From NCBI GenBank assembly GCA_964393895.1, contig CAYMWP010000064.1:1-25101 (forward strand): a stretch of DNA of 25,101 bases. The letters are read 5' to 3'. The DNA comes from B4-G1 sp964393895. Lineage in GTDB: Bacteria > Chloroflexota > Anaerolineae > B4-G1. Shown piece after piece: positions 1-7,134 of the stretch. Numbering within the stretch: position 1 is the first letter of the stretch; every line of letters starts with the position of its first letter. The notes under the pieces are model-generated. The model did no database searches. It saw nothing but the letters and a program-made list of their open reading frames with translations, and had not been told where the DNA came from. The position numbers and the translations under genes are program-made.

Positions 1-597
1 CTCGACCTTGCCCACCAGGTCGGCCCCGATGTCGGCGGCTTTGGTGTAGATGCCGCCGCCTAGCTGGGCAAAGAGCGCCGAGAGGCTGGCCCCAAATCCA
101 AAGCCGACCAGCAAACTTACCGCTTCTGGGTCGTCCGGCCCCACGCCGAAGAGCAACATGAGCAACACGACTCCCAGCATATTGAGGGATACGATGGAGA
201 GCCCCATAACCGAGCCGCCACGGAAGGCGATGGTCAGGGCCTTGCCGGCCGAACTCCGGGCCGCGTTAGAGGTGCGCACATTGGCGCGCGTGGCTGCGTT
301 CATGCCGATGAAAATGGCCAGCATGGAAAAGACCGCTCCCGTCACGAAACCGAAGGCGATCTGCCAGGAGAGCACGATCAGCAGCAGCACACCGATGCCG
401 ACGATAAAGTAGGAGATCGTCTGGAACTCGCGTCTCAGGAAAGCGTTCGCCCCTTGCTGAATGAAAGAAGCGATCTCCTGCATGCGATCTGTGCCAGCGT
501 TCTGCTTTTGCAGCCACCGATACAGGGCCGCGACTACCGCCAAGGCAAATGCGGCAGTCAAAAGAACAGAGGTGTCAACGAGTCGTGTCAGGTCCAC
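1..597 (-). CDS. hppA: Membrane-bound ion-translocating pyrophosphatase, N-terminal part (cut by window edge)
   Basis: This is the N-terminal 199 residues of a membrane pyrophosphatase, which hydrolyses cytoplasmic pyrophosphate and pumps H+ or Na+ out of the cell. Visible family marks are GANAFLRREF near residue 50, several hydrophobic segments, and GGGIYTKAADIGADLVGKVE at the window edge, which precedes the pyrophosphate-binding site. The catalytic acidic motifs and the residue that decides K+ dependence lie outside the window, so ion type and K+ class cannot be called. I start at GTG 597 because an in-frame TAA lies immediately upstream and AAGGGGG sits just before it as ribosome binding site. 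It follows the Fo ATP synthase genes on the same strand after a 480-bp gap. Confidence 0.95.
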   Translation of the reverse strand, partial: MDLTRLVDTSVLLTAAFALAVVAALYRWLQKQNAGTDRMQEIASFIQQGANAFLRREFQTISYFIVGIGVLLLIVLSWQIAFGFVTGAVFSMLAIFIGMNAATRANVRTSNAARSSAGKALTIAFRGGSVMGLSIVSLNMLGVVLLMLLFGVGPDDPEAVSLLVGFGFGASLSALFAQLGGGIYTKAADIGADLVGKVE

Positions 598-855
598 TTA
601 TGCCCCCTTAGTGAAATTTGAGTGTAGCCACAAATAAAAGTCTGCGTCGAGATAACACTGATGGCCGCCGATGTCGGGCTGGTGAAGGTGGGCGAGCCCT
701 GCGTCGCCAGCGCCGGCCGTGGACCCACCCCCGCGTGGGGACAATCTGGCAACTGGCAGGCGCGTGTGGTCGTTCCCCAAACTTTGAGCCTCGTCCCCGA
801 GCAACTTTGCCAACATCGCGTTGTTAAAGATACCCTGAGACAAGGTCAAGCAGAA

Positions 856-894
856 AACTCCGAGGCCGCAGTGAGTATCGCAAGCCTCGGAGTT
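856..894 (-). terminator. Inverted repeat, possible end of the atp transcript
   Basis: AACTCCGAGGC (856-866) and GCCTCGGAGTT (884-894) form a perfect 11-bp stem with a 17-nt loop. On the minus strand the stem is followed by TTTCTGCTT, a short and imperfect U-tract. It lies between the last gene of the atp block and hppA, where a terminator would be expected. The weak U-tract keeps the call modest. Confidence 0.4.
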
Positions 895-998
895 CTGATG
901 TTTATCTCCTGATCTTGGGCAAGCTCTTTTGCCGGTGTAAGCGTTCCGCCATTGTCCAGAACCCCGTTTCTTGCCTCCACGCAACGGCTTGCTGCTTG

Positions 999-1073
999 TC
1001 AGGCCCTTCTGTTTGGCATGATTCTGGCGACGCTGCCGTTCACCACCCAGTCGCCCACGCGCACCAACAGCCC
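999..1073 (-). pseudogene. Possible relic of a second ATP synthase delta C-terminus
   Basis: The minus strand reads GLLVRVGDWVVNGSVAR and then a stop at 1001-999. The matching part of the intact atpH in this window reads GLVVRVRDHVLDGSV. About 10 of 16 positions agree, including the R-x-x-D-x-V-x-x-G-S-V pattern typical of the delta C-terminus. The frame is closed upstream by a stop overlapping the end of the 102-residue gene. Chance similarity in GC-rich DNA is possible. Confidence 0.3.
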
Positions 1074-1077
1074 GCTG

Positions 1078-1386
1078 TCATTCGCCACTGGCTACACGTG
1101 CTTCTTCCTTTTCTTCCTTCAAAATGAAACCGACGAGCACGCCTATAACGAGAGCCAGGCCCATGAGAATTATCTCAGGTAACAGGCCTTGCCCAAAATC
1201 CAAACCTAGCAGATCTATCAATTGATCTGCTACCCAACGGATGGGTATGCTAAGAACAATTCCCCAGATTATTCTATCAAGACTCGATCGTCCACGTCCA
1301 ATGCCGCCAAGGTACAGCGTCTGCATGAGCAAAAGTCCGGGAACGAAAAAGAGGATGACGTTCACCAACTCGGGTACTTGTGGCAT
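1078..1386 (-). CDS. Small membrane protein of unknown function
   Basis: This encodes 102 residues with a hydrophobic N-terminus (VNVILFFVPGLLLMQTLYL), a middle hydrophobic segment (IIWGIVLSIPIRWVADQLI) and a C-terminal one (ILMGLALVIGVLVGFIL), then a charged tail. The start is well supported by AAGGAG seven bases before ATG. It lies 11 bases after atpH and is surely co-transcribed with it, in the place where atpA would normally follow delta. The N-terminal 'P-x-L-...-PG' look recalls short DUF6338-like membrane proteins, but I cannot assign a family with confidence. Its position suggests a link to the membrane machinery around it; the function is unknown. Confidence 0.75.
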   Translation of the reverse strand: MPQVPELVNVILFFVPGLLLMQTLYLGGIGRGRSSLDRIIWGIVLSIPIRWVADQLIDLLGLDFGQGLLPEIILMGLALVIGVLVGFILKEEKEEARVASGE

Positions 1387-1397
1387 ACAATTGCTCC

Positions 1398-1889
1398 TTA
1401 TTCACCTGGCTCTTGGAGTTCCAGAGCGGGCGATCTCTGTTCTTCGACAGCGGTCCGCAACCGCTCGCCGAGGGCATTCAACCTGCCAGTAACACTGCCA
1501 TCAAGGACGTGATCTCTGACCCTGACGACCAATCCGCCGATGAGCGACGGGTCAATCTCGACGCGCAGGATGAACTCTTGGCCGAAACGCTCCCGTAGAC
1601 GGCGTTTGAGCAGGCCGCGCTGTTCCTCAGTGAGGGGGGCCGCGCTGCGCACCCAGGCCACCATTCCGGCGGCCTGCGCCTGTTGTCGTGATAGTCGCCC
1701 GAACTCGACGGCCGAGTAGGCGGTTGTCATCAGCGACAGCGCCATGGCAGGATCATGTCCAGCCAGTTGTTCAAACTGATCGGTCAGAGATACCAGCGTA
1801 CCGGCCTGCTCCGGCGAAATTAGATCCTGATCTCGGAGCCGCTCGCTGATCGCCCTCAAGTTATCCGGCCAGGCTTGTTTCTCTGTCAT
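1398..1889 (-). CDS. atpH: ATP synthase F1 subunit delta
   Basis: Delta sits on top of the F1 head and ties it to the b-subunit stalk. The protein has 163 residues, slightly shorter than the usual 175-180. The C-terminal part is diagnostic: EIDPSLIGGLVVRV followed by DGSVTGRLNALGERL, residues about 110-145. The N-terminal helical domain is divergent but has the expected length and helical character. Its ATG overlaps the atpF stop as ATGA (1886-1889), so the two are probably translationally coupled. In most bacteria atpA follows directly; here a small membrane protein does. Confidence 0.9.
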   Translation of the reverse strand: MTEKQAWPDNLRAISERLRDQDLISPEQAGTLVSLTDQFEQLAGHDPAMALSLMTTAYSAVEFGRLSRQQAQAAGMVAWVRSAAPLTEEQRGLLKRRLRERFGQEFILRVEIDPSLIGGLVVRVRDHVLDGSVTGRLNALGERLRTAVEEQRSPALELQEPGE

Positions 1890-2410
1890 TGGACCTCGCC
1901 CGGGGCGTCCACCTCGCTCAGGAAGCGGTCGATGATCCGGTGTTGCATTGGCTCGTCAATACTCTCCTCGACCACCTTGCGGGTGGCGGCTATCACCAGG
2001 CTAATGACCTGGTTGCGCATATCGGCCACGGCCTGCTGACGTTCAGCCTCGAACACCTCTCGTTCCTGCTCTAGGATGCGTTGCGCCTCTTCGCGGGCCT
2101 CCTTGCGCGCCTGGACTACTGCCTCTGTACGCAGCCGCTCGGCCTCTTCCTTTGCCTCAGCGATGATGGCTTGTCGCTCCTGCTCCATCTGCTCCATACG
2201 CTCCTGGAAAACCGCTTCTGCCCGCGCTGCCTCCGCTTCGGCGCGCTCGGCCTTCTCCAGGCCTTCCCGGATCCTCTGTTTCCGTTCTTCCATCGTCTTC
2301 AGAAAACCCTTGAAGAGCAGAAAGTAGAGCGCAACGAACAGAATGGCGATGTTGATGATCTGAGCGAGCAGAACGGGAAGGTTGATCCCTAGTGATTTAA
2401 TCCCTTCCAA
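1886..2410 (-). CDS. atpF: ATP synthase Fo subunit b
   Basis: Subunit b forms the peripheral stalk that holds F1 static against the rotating c-ring. The 174 residues show one N-terminal membrane helix (about 10-35: INLPVLLAQIINIAILFVAL) and then a long, highly charged Glu/Ala/Arg coiled coil to about residue 140, ending in a delta-binding region. The start is a TTG at 2410 with AGGAG six bases upstream; no ATG exists before the coiled coil. Only one b-type gene is present, so the stalk is presumably a homodimer. It lies 20 bases after atpE and overlaps atpH. Confidence 0.95.
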   Translation of the reverse strand: MEGIKSLGINLPVLLAQIINIAILFVALYFLLFKGFLKTMEERKQRIREGLEKAERAEAEAARAEAVFQERMEQMEQERQAIIAEAKEEAERLRTEAVVQARKEAREEAQRILEQEREVFEAERQQAVADMRNQVISLVIAATRKVVEESIDEPMQHRIIDRFLSEVDAPGEVQ

Positions 2411-2430
2411 AGTCCTCTCCTTTTTCTATT

Positions 2431-2649
2431 CTATTGCACGAACTTGATGGCTAGAGCAACGACCAGGGCATAGATGGCAATCGCCTCGGTCAGAGCCAAC
2501 GCCAGGATCAGGTTCGCGCTGATCGAAGGGCCAGACTCTGGGTTGCGTCCTAGTGATCGCATTGCCTCGGTCGAGAACCGACCGATCATCGCGGCTGGCG
2601 TGATCGCTCCTAGAACAATAGTCAGCGCTGCTATCAGATTCACATCCAT
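2431..2649 (-). CDS. atpE: ATP synthase Fo subunit c
   Basis: This is the ring-forming proteolipid, 72 residues in two helices with the polar loop GRNPES (34-39). The ion-carrying acid is Glu55 in ALTEAIAIYALV on helix 2. Na+-type rings usually have a Gln on helix 1 and Ser/Thr after the Glu; here the aligned positions are Ile22 and Ala56, so proton coupling is likely. The usual GxGxGxG packing motif of helix 1 reads T-x-A-x-M-x-G (residues 17-23), which is unusual. AAGGAGGA lies seven bases before ATG. An A/T-rich stretch and a 9-bp hairpin precede the gene, fitting the need to make many copies of c. Confidence 0.95.
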   Translation of the reverse strand: MDVNLIAALTIVLGAITPAAMIGRFSTEAMRSLGRNPESGPSISANLILALALTEAIAIYALVVALAIKFVQ

Positions 2650-2713
2650 TTACTCGTCCTCCTTGCTTTCGAATATATAGTTTGTCAAAAGATTCTGGAT
2701 TGAGTCAGTCCAC

Positions 2714-2741
2714 TGTAGCCGCGCCTTCCATAGCGGCTACA
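2714..2741 (-). promoter_or_regulatory. Hairpin between atpB and atpE
   Basis: TGTAGCCGC (2714-2722) and GCGGCTACA (2733-2741) form a perfect 9-bp stem with a 10-nt loop, just after the atpB stop. No U-tract follows on the minus strand, so it is not a typical terminator. A role as an mRNA processing or stability element that favours the downstream atpE message is a reasonable inference. Confidence 0.5.
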
Positions 2742-2747
2742 ATTCTA

Positions 2748-3578
2748 TCAGTGTCCCTCTTCGTGAGCCGCGTGCGACACAAAGACCAGGGTCAGGGTGG
2801 CAAATATCAGGGCTTGGATGTAGCCGACGAATATCTCCAGCGCCAAGAAGGGCAACGGCGCGAGCCAGGGAAGCAACATGGAAATCACGATCAGAAGCAC
2901 CTCGCCCGCAAAGATATTACCAAACAGACGGAAGGAGTAAGAGAGCAACTTGGTCATTTCGTCGAGTATCTCCAGCGATCCGACGAAAGCGTCAATGACG
3001 GCGTTCAGTAGCGCATTGAATCCCTGGCGCGGCCCCCGTCCCACCAACCCCTTGAAGAACGCCACAAACCCACCCACTCTGATAAACCGGCTCACGTAGC
3101 CGAAAAAGCCGCGCACTTTGATACCGTAAATCTGGGCGCCAATCACCGAGAGGAGAGCCAGAGCAATCGTAGTGTTCAGGTCAGCGTTGGCCGCGCGCAG
3201 AAGGGGAACCATCTCCATCTCGCCGTGGTGCTCCACCATAAAGCCGATGGAGCCAAAGCCCGGCATCAGCCCCATCCAGTTGGAGAGAAGGATAAAGAAG
3301 AAAAAGGTGCCCGCCAGGGGGAGGAAGAGGTTCGCCTTATCACCGGCCCTGACTTTGGCCACGCCGTCGTAAAACATCTCCAGGCTCGTCTCGACCACGT
3401 TCTGGAAACCAGAAGGAACGAGTTTCATTCGTCTGGTGAACACCAGTGAGATGACGATGAGGAACAACATGGAAATCCACGTCGCGACGAGGCTGTTGGT
3501 GATGGGGAAACCACCGACGTGAAAGAGCACCTCTGCCGCCATTGAGATGTGGGGCAATTCGTGCACGAATTCGATCAT
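2748..3578 (-). CDS. atpB: ATP synthase Fo subunit a
   Basis: Subunit a forms the two ion half-channels against the c-ring. The 276 residues contain five to six membrane helices and the signature LLSYSFRLFGNIFAGE near 211-226, with the essential Arg at 217. A long segment between about 156 and 205, including FFKGLVGRGPRQGF, extends the region before this signature. The start codon overlaps the stop of the upstream AtpI/Z-like gene by one base (TAATG), with GGAG nearby. Order a, c, b, delta is the standard one. Confidence 0.95.
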   Translation of the reverse strand: MIEFVHELPHISMAAEVLFHVGGFPITNSLVATWISMLFLIVISLVFTRRMKLVPSGFQNVVETSLEMFYDGVAKVRAGDKANLFLPLAGTFFFFILLSNWMGLMPGFGSIGFMVEHHGEMEMVPLLRAANADLNTTIALALLSVIGAQIYGIKVRGFFGYVSRFIRVGGFVAFFKGLVGRGPRQGFNALLNAVIDAFVGSLEILDEMTKLLSYSFRLFGNIFAGEVLLIVISMLLPWLAPLPFLALEIFVGYIQALIFATLTLVFVSHAAHEEGH

Positions 3579-4096
3579 TACACGTTCTCCTCTTGACTAC
3601 TGCTTTGCGTCATTCGTTTCAGAAATGTAGAAGATAAGCGCCACGCGCCCACCAATCCCGCAATAGATCCCCCCACCGTCAGAGTCAAGGTCACCCAAGG
3701 ATGAGTGTCCAACCAACCATCCAGCCACAGGCCCAGGAAGAACCCGGCTAGCGATGGGGCAATGGTCACCAACCCGACTCGAACGGCGAAAACCATAGAG
3801 CGCAGGAACTGCTTCCACGACAAGGTCGCTTTCCACTCGTCCCCCTGGCCGACTGCCAGGCTTGCGGTCACGGGAGCCACCACGCGATAGCAGCCCGCCA
3901 CAGCCATCAGCGTGCCCAGGCCCAGCAAGAGCAATACGGCCCAGGGGCTGCTGCCCAGTTTGCGGTCAATCCATAGCCCCAGGAACATGCTGCCCAGCAC
4001 CGCCACTACCACTACCCCACTGATCTGGGTGGCCAATCCCATAGAGCGGAAGATGATGGCCTGTAAATCAACCCTCTGTTCGTCCTCAGTATTCAT
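3578..4096 (-). CDS. AtpI/AtpZ-like ATP synthase accessory protein with two tandem domains
   Basis: AtpI and AtpZ proteins are small membrane factors encoded at the head of ATP synthase operons, linked to c-ring assembly and, in some alkaliphiles, Mg2+/Ca2+ uptake. The usual AtpZ has 80-100 residues and two helices. This one has 172 residues and two copies of the unit: FLGLWIDRKLGSSPW followed by G-rich helix and GCYRV (38-72), and FLGLWLDGWLDTHPW followed by G-rich helix and GAWRL (120-154), 82 residues apart. A four-helix fused dimer is the simplest reading. No Shine-Dalgarno precedes the ATG; a promoter just upstream suggests a leaderless start. Confidence 0.8.
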   Translation of the reverse strand: MNTEDEQRVDLQAIIFRSMGLATQISGVVVVAVLGSMFLGLWIDRKLGSSPWAVLLLLGLGTLMAVAGCYRVVAPVTASLAVGQGDEWKATLSWKQFLRSMVFAVRVGLVTIAPSLAGFFLGLWLDGWLDTHPWVTLTLTVGGSIAGLVGAWRLSSTFLKRMTQSSSQEENV

Positions 4097-4105
4097 AATG
4101 GAAAA

Positions 4106-4134
4106 GTTATAGCACGACTCCCATCAAAAAGCAA
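4106..4134 (-). promoter_or_regulatory. Possible promoter for the atp block
   Basis: On the minus strand TTGCTT (4134-4129), a 17-nt spacer and TATAAC (4111-4106) form a sigma70-like promoter between nuoN and the AtpI/Z-like gene. The predicted start of transcription is about 3 bases before ATG 4096, which has no ribosome binding site, so a leaderless message is possible. Confidence 0.4.
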
Positions 4135-5598
4135 TCACCCGCCGAAAAATGCCTGCACTGCGGTCTCAATCAGTGGCAGAAGCAGCGAGGGATAGATACC
4201 CAGCACCAGGACACCTGCCGTAGCGATCAGAAGCGTCGTCGTGATCGGTCGTGGGATGCTCACCGGTTCCTCACTCGTGGGCGGCAGCAGGTATATCTGC
4301 CGCACCACCTGCAGGTAATAGTAGAGGGAGATGACGCTGTTGAGGACCCCCACGACCACGAGCCAGATGAGTCCCTCATTGACCGCGGCGACGAAGAGAT
4401 TCACCTTGCCCACAAAACCGGCCAGCGGCGGAATGCCCGCCAGGGAGAGCAGGAACAGCAGCATCGCCAGCGCCAGGCCGGGCGAGCGTTGGCTCAGACC
4501 GGCATAGTCCTCGATCTGCTCTCCCAACTCCCCGCGCGACATGGCTAGCACCACGGCGAAGGCTCCCAGGTTAGCGAATAGGTAGACGGCGAGATAGAAC
4601 AACAAAGACGCAAGACCACCGCCCGAGACAGCCACTAACCCGATCATCAGGTAACCTGCCTGGGCAATACTGGAGTAGGCGAGCAGTCGCTTGATGTTCT
4701 TTTGCCAGATAGCGATCAGATTGCCCCCCGTCATCGTCATGGCCGACAATGACAGCAGCAAGGTGGTCCAATCAACCTGGAACTGGGGGAGGGCGAACAG
4801 CAGAAAACGGGCCAGCACGGCAAAGCCTGCCACCTTGGGGCCTAGAGAGAGGAACGCCGTCACCGGTGTGGGTGCGCCCTCGTAGGCGTCGGGCGCCCAC
4901 TGGTGAAACGGCACCGCCGCAACTTTGAAGCCCAACCCTGCCATGACGAAGAGCATCGCCAGCAGCACCGTCACGTGCTCCGTGGTGCCTGCGCCGAGTT
5001 GGGCGGCGATGGCATGGAGATCGGTCGCCCCGGTGAGACCGAAAAGCAGGGACATCCCGTACAGCATCATCGCGGAAAGCGCCGCTCCATAGAGAAAGTA
5101 CTTGATGGCCGCTTCGCTGGAGCGCCGATCCTCTCGCAGGTAGCCGGTGAGGATGTACGAGGTGATGCTAAGGAAATCAACCGCGAGGAAGATGAGCACC
5201 AAGTTGCTGGCTCCGGCGACGAGCGTGATCGCCAGCGTGGCAAAGATCAGCAGGGCGTAGAACGCGCCCTGGTGGCGGGAGTGTTCTTGCATGTACGGCC
5301 CAGAAAAGAGAGCTACCATCCCCACGCTGACGAGCGCCAATATCTTGGCCACCAGTGCCAGGCCGTCCAGAGTCAACACTGCCAGTACCGTCGCGGGCGG
5401 CTGGCCCAGCAGCGTGATGCAGGCCACCAACGCGACGACCAGTCCCGCTAACGCTGCGTAGGGACTCCAGCCCTGGTCAGCTTGATGGGGGCGGATCGCG
5501 TCCACCAGCAGGATGATCAGGCCGGTCAACAGCAATATCAATTCCGGCGAGAGTTGCCACAGAATGAGTGCTAGATTTTGGGTTGTGTCTCCAAGCAT
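4135..5598 (-). CDS. nuoN: NADH-quinone oxidoreductase (complex I) subunit N
   Basis: NuoN is the antiporter-like subunit nearest the quinone site in the membrane arm. The 487 residues match the usual length and have about 14 helices. Key residues are present: lysine in GLGFKVAAVPFHQWAPDAY (TM7), FLSLGPKVAGF (TM8), and GFVGKVNLF (TM12). The TM5 acid that is usually Glu is Asp here (Asp141 in FLAVDFLSI). GGGAGGT lies nine bases before ATG. It follows the second nuoM by 30 bases and closes the complex I part of the cluster. Confidence 0.95.
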   Translation of the reverse strand: MLGDTTQNLALILWQLSPELILLLTGLIILLVDAIRPHQADQGWSPYAALAGLVVALVACITLLGQPPATVLAVLTLDGLALVAKILALVSVGMVALFSGPYMQEHSRHQGAFYALLIFATLAITLVAGASNLVLIFLAVDFLSITSYILTGYLREDRRSSEAAIKYFLYGAALSAMMLYGMSLLFGLTGATDLHAIAAQLGAGTTEHVTVLLAMLFVMAGLGFKVAAVPFHQWAPDAYEGAPTPVTAFLSLGPKVAGFAVLARFLLFALPQFQVDWTTLLLSLSAMTMTGGNLIAIWQKNIKRLLAYSSIAQAGYLMIGLVAVSGGGLASLLFYLAVYLFANLGAFAVVLAMSRGELGEQIEDYAGLSQRSPGLALAMLLFLLSLAGIPPLAGFVGKVNLFVAAVNEGLIWLVVVGVLNSVISLYYYLQVVRQIYLLPPTSEEPVSIPRPITTTLLIATAGVLVLGIYPSLLLPLIETAVQAFFGG

Positions 5599-5628
5599 TA
5601 AGACTTGACCTCCCTGTGAGCGGAGACC

Positions 5629-7089
5629 TCAGCGGATGGCGGCCAGCAGTTCCGACACACCCGTCTGAATAACGGCCAGCATCGGTTGGGGCAGCACGCC
5701 AAATCCAACAATGAAGGCGCACATGAACATCAGCGCCACCTTTTCCAATGTAGAGGTCGGGGGAATATCCTGGAATTCTTCCTTGAGCGGGCCGAAGAAG
5801 ATCATGTAGGTGAACCGCAAGATGTAGGCCGCCGTCACGACGACGCCGACCAACGAGATGACCGCAATGATCGGGTAGGTATGCCACACCCCCATGAGCA
5901 CCTGGAACTCGGCCACAAAGCCGCTAAAGCCCGGCATGCCCATAGAAGATAATCCGGCGATGATAAAGGCGACGGCCACGAAGGGCAGTTTACGCACCAG
6001 TCCTCCCAACTCGGGAATCTGACGGGTGTGAGTGCGACGATAGACCAATCCGACCGCGGCAAAAAAGATGCCCGTCATGATGCCGTGGGAGAACATTTGC
6101 ATCGTTGCTCCCGCCAGCCCGATCTGCGACAGGGTGGCCACACCCATCGTCACGTATCCCATGTGGCTCACGCTAGAGTAGCCGATGACGTACTTGATGT
6201 CTCGCTGGGCAAAGGCCACCGTCGCTCCGTAGACCACATTGACCGCGGTGAGGATGATGATCCAGGGCAACCACTGGCGCGCCCCATCGGGGAAGAGAAA
6301 CACACCTACTCGCAGCGCGGCGTAAGCGCCCATCTTCATCAGCACGCCTGCGTGCAACATACTGACCGCGGTGGGCGCCGCCACGTGGCCATCGGGCGAC
6401 CAGGTGTGAAGGGGCCACAGGCCACCCAGCACGTCAAACCCGATAAAGATGGGCAGAAAGATGGCGGCCTGAAACGCTGGGCCAAAGTTGACCTTGGCAA
6501 GTTCCAGGAGGTCAAAGGTGCCCAGACCAGATGCGACGCTCGCCACCAGCACGCCGGCCAGTGCTAGCGAACTCCCCACCAGCAGATAGAGAGTGAGCTT
6601 CATGGCCGCGTACTCTTTGCGTGTGGTGCCCCAGATGCCGATCAGAAGGTACATTGGCAACACGGCCAGTTCGTAGCAGACGAACAGCAGAAAAAGGTCC
6701 AGCGCCACAAAGGTGCCAAACACGCCGGTCACCAGGAGCAACAGCATAGCAAAGAACTCGCGCGGCCGATGGTCGCGCACCCAGGAGACGAGCACCCCGC
6801 TAAAGATGATGATGCCAGTCAGTAGCACCAGCGGCAGACTGATCCCATCCACCCCCACGTGATAGGAGACGCCCAGGCCGGGTATCCACCTCATCTGCTC
6901 CTCGAACTGGATGCCGCCCAGCGTGTGGTCGTAGGCGAAGAAGGCATAGATCGAACCGAGGCAGGAGATGAAAGACGCGACGGCGGCCGTGGCCTTGATG
7001 TCCGTGTGGCGATCCTCGGGGAGCGCCAGGATGATCAGCGCCCCGACCACGGGAGAGAACATGATGATGCTCAGAATAGGCAGGTTCAT
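5629..7089 (-). CDS. nuoM: Complex I subunit M, second copy (lacks TM7 lysine)
   Basis: This is a 486-residue NuoM-type antiporter-like subunit. The TM5 glutamate (Glu140 in VCYELAVLP), the TM8 lysine (Lys252 in LMKMGAY) and the TM12 glutamate (GFVAEFQVL) are present. The TM7 lysine is not: the first copy reads FAIKLPSFPIHTWLPDAH, this one FDVLGGLWPLHTWSPDGH, with Leu221 at the Lys place and Asp219 two before. It is clearly a different paralogue from the first copy, not a recent duplicate. Two M-type genes between L and N fit the '2M' complex I with four antiporter-like modules. AAGGAGT precedes ATG by ten bases. Confidence 0.93.
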   Translation of the reverse strand: MNLPILSIIMFSPVVGALIILALPEDRHTDIKATAAVASFISCLGSIYAFFAYDHTLGGIQFEEQMRWIPGLGVSYHVGVDGISLPLVLLTGIIIFSGVLVSWVRDHRPREFFAMLLLLVTGVFGTFVALDLFLLFVCYELAVLPMYLLIGIWGTTRKEYAAMKLTLYLLVGSSLALAGVLVASVASGLGTFDLLELAKVNFGPAFQAAIFLPIFIGFDVLGGLWPLHTWSPDGHVAAPTAVSMLHAGVLMKMGAYAALRVGVFLFPDGARQWLPWIIILTAVNVVYGATVAFAQRDIKYVIGYSSVSHMGYVTMGVATLSQIGLAGATMQMFSHGIMTGIFFAAVGLVYRRTHTRQIPELGGLVRKLPFVAVAFIIAGLSSMGMPGFSGFVAEFQVLMGVWHTYPIIAVISLVGVVVTAAYILRFTYMIFFGPLKEEFQDIPPTSTLEKVALMFMCAFIVGFGVLPQPMLAVIQTGVSELLAAIR

Positions 7090-7134
7090 GGGCTGACAGA
7101 CTCCTTATTCACTCAGGTAGTACGGCGGGATCAC

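Larger units (their letters stand above)
598..1077. other. 480-bp gap upstream of hppA, no convincing intact gene
   Basis: No open frame here resembles a protein; a 128-codon minus-strand frame (598-984) has low-complexity Gly/Arg/His content and no family motif. The gap holds an 11-bp inverted repeat at 856-894 and a short stretch at 999-1073 that resembles the C-terminus of ATP synthase delta. I see no strong promoter for hppA; a weak candidate on the minus strand is TCGACG with an 18-nt spacer and TACACT near 620-650. Confidence 0.6.

Noticed and set aside
598..984. 128-codon minus-strand frame upstream of hppA
   Set aside because: No recognisable domain; composition is like untranslated GC-rich DNA. 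I kept the region as a gap.
2431..2649. Na+-type c-ring
   Set aside because: The helix 1 Gln and the Ser/Thr after the key Glu are absent (Ile22, Ala56).
4903..6567. Long plus-strand frames opposite nuoN and the second nuoM
   Set aside because: Both are charged, His/Arg/Gly/Asp-rich reverse images of membrane proteins, without motifs or ribosome binding sites.
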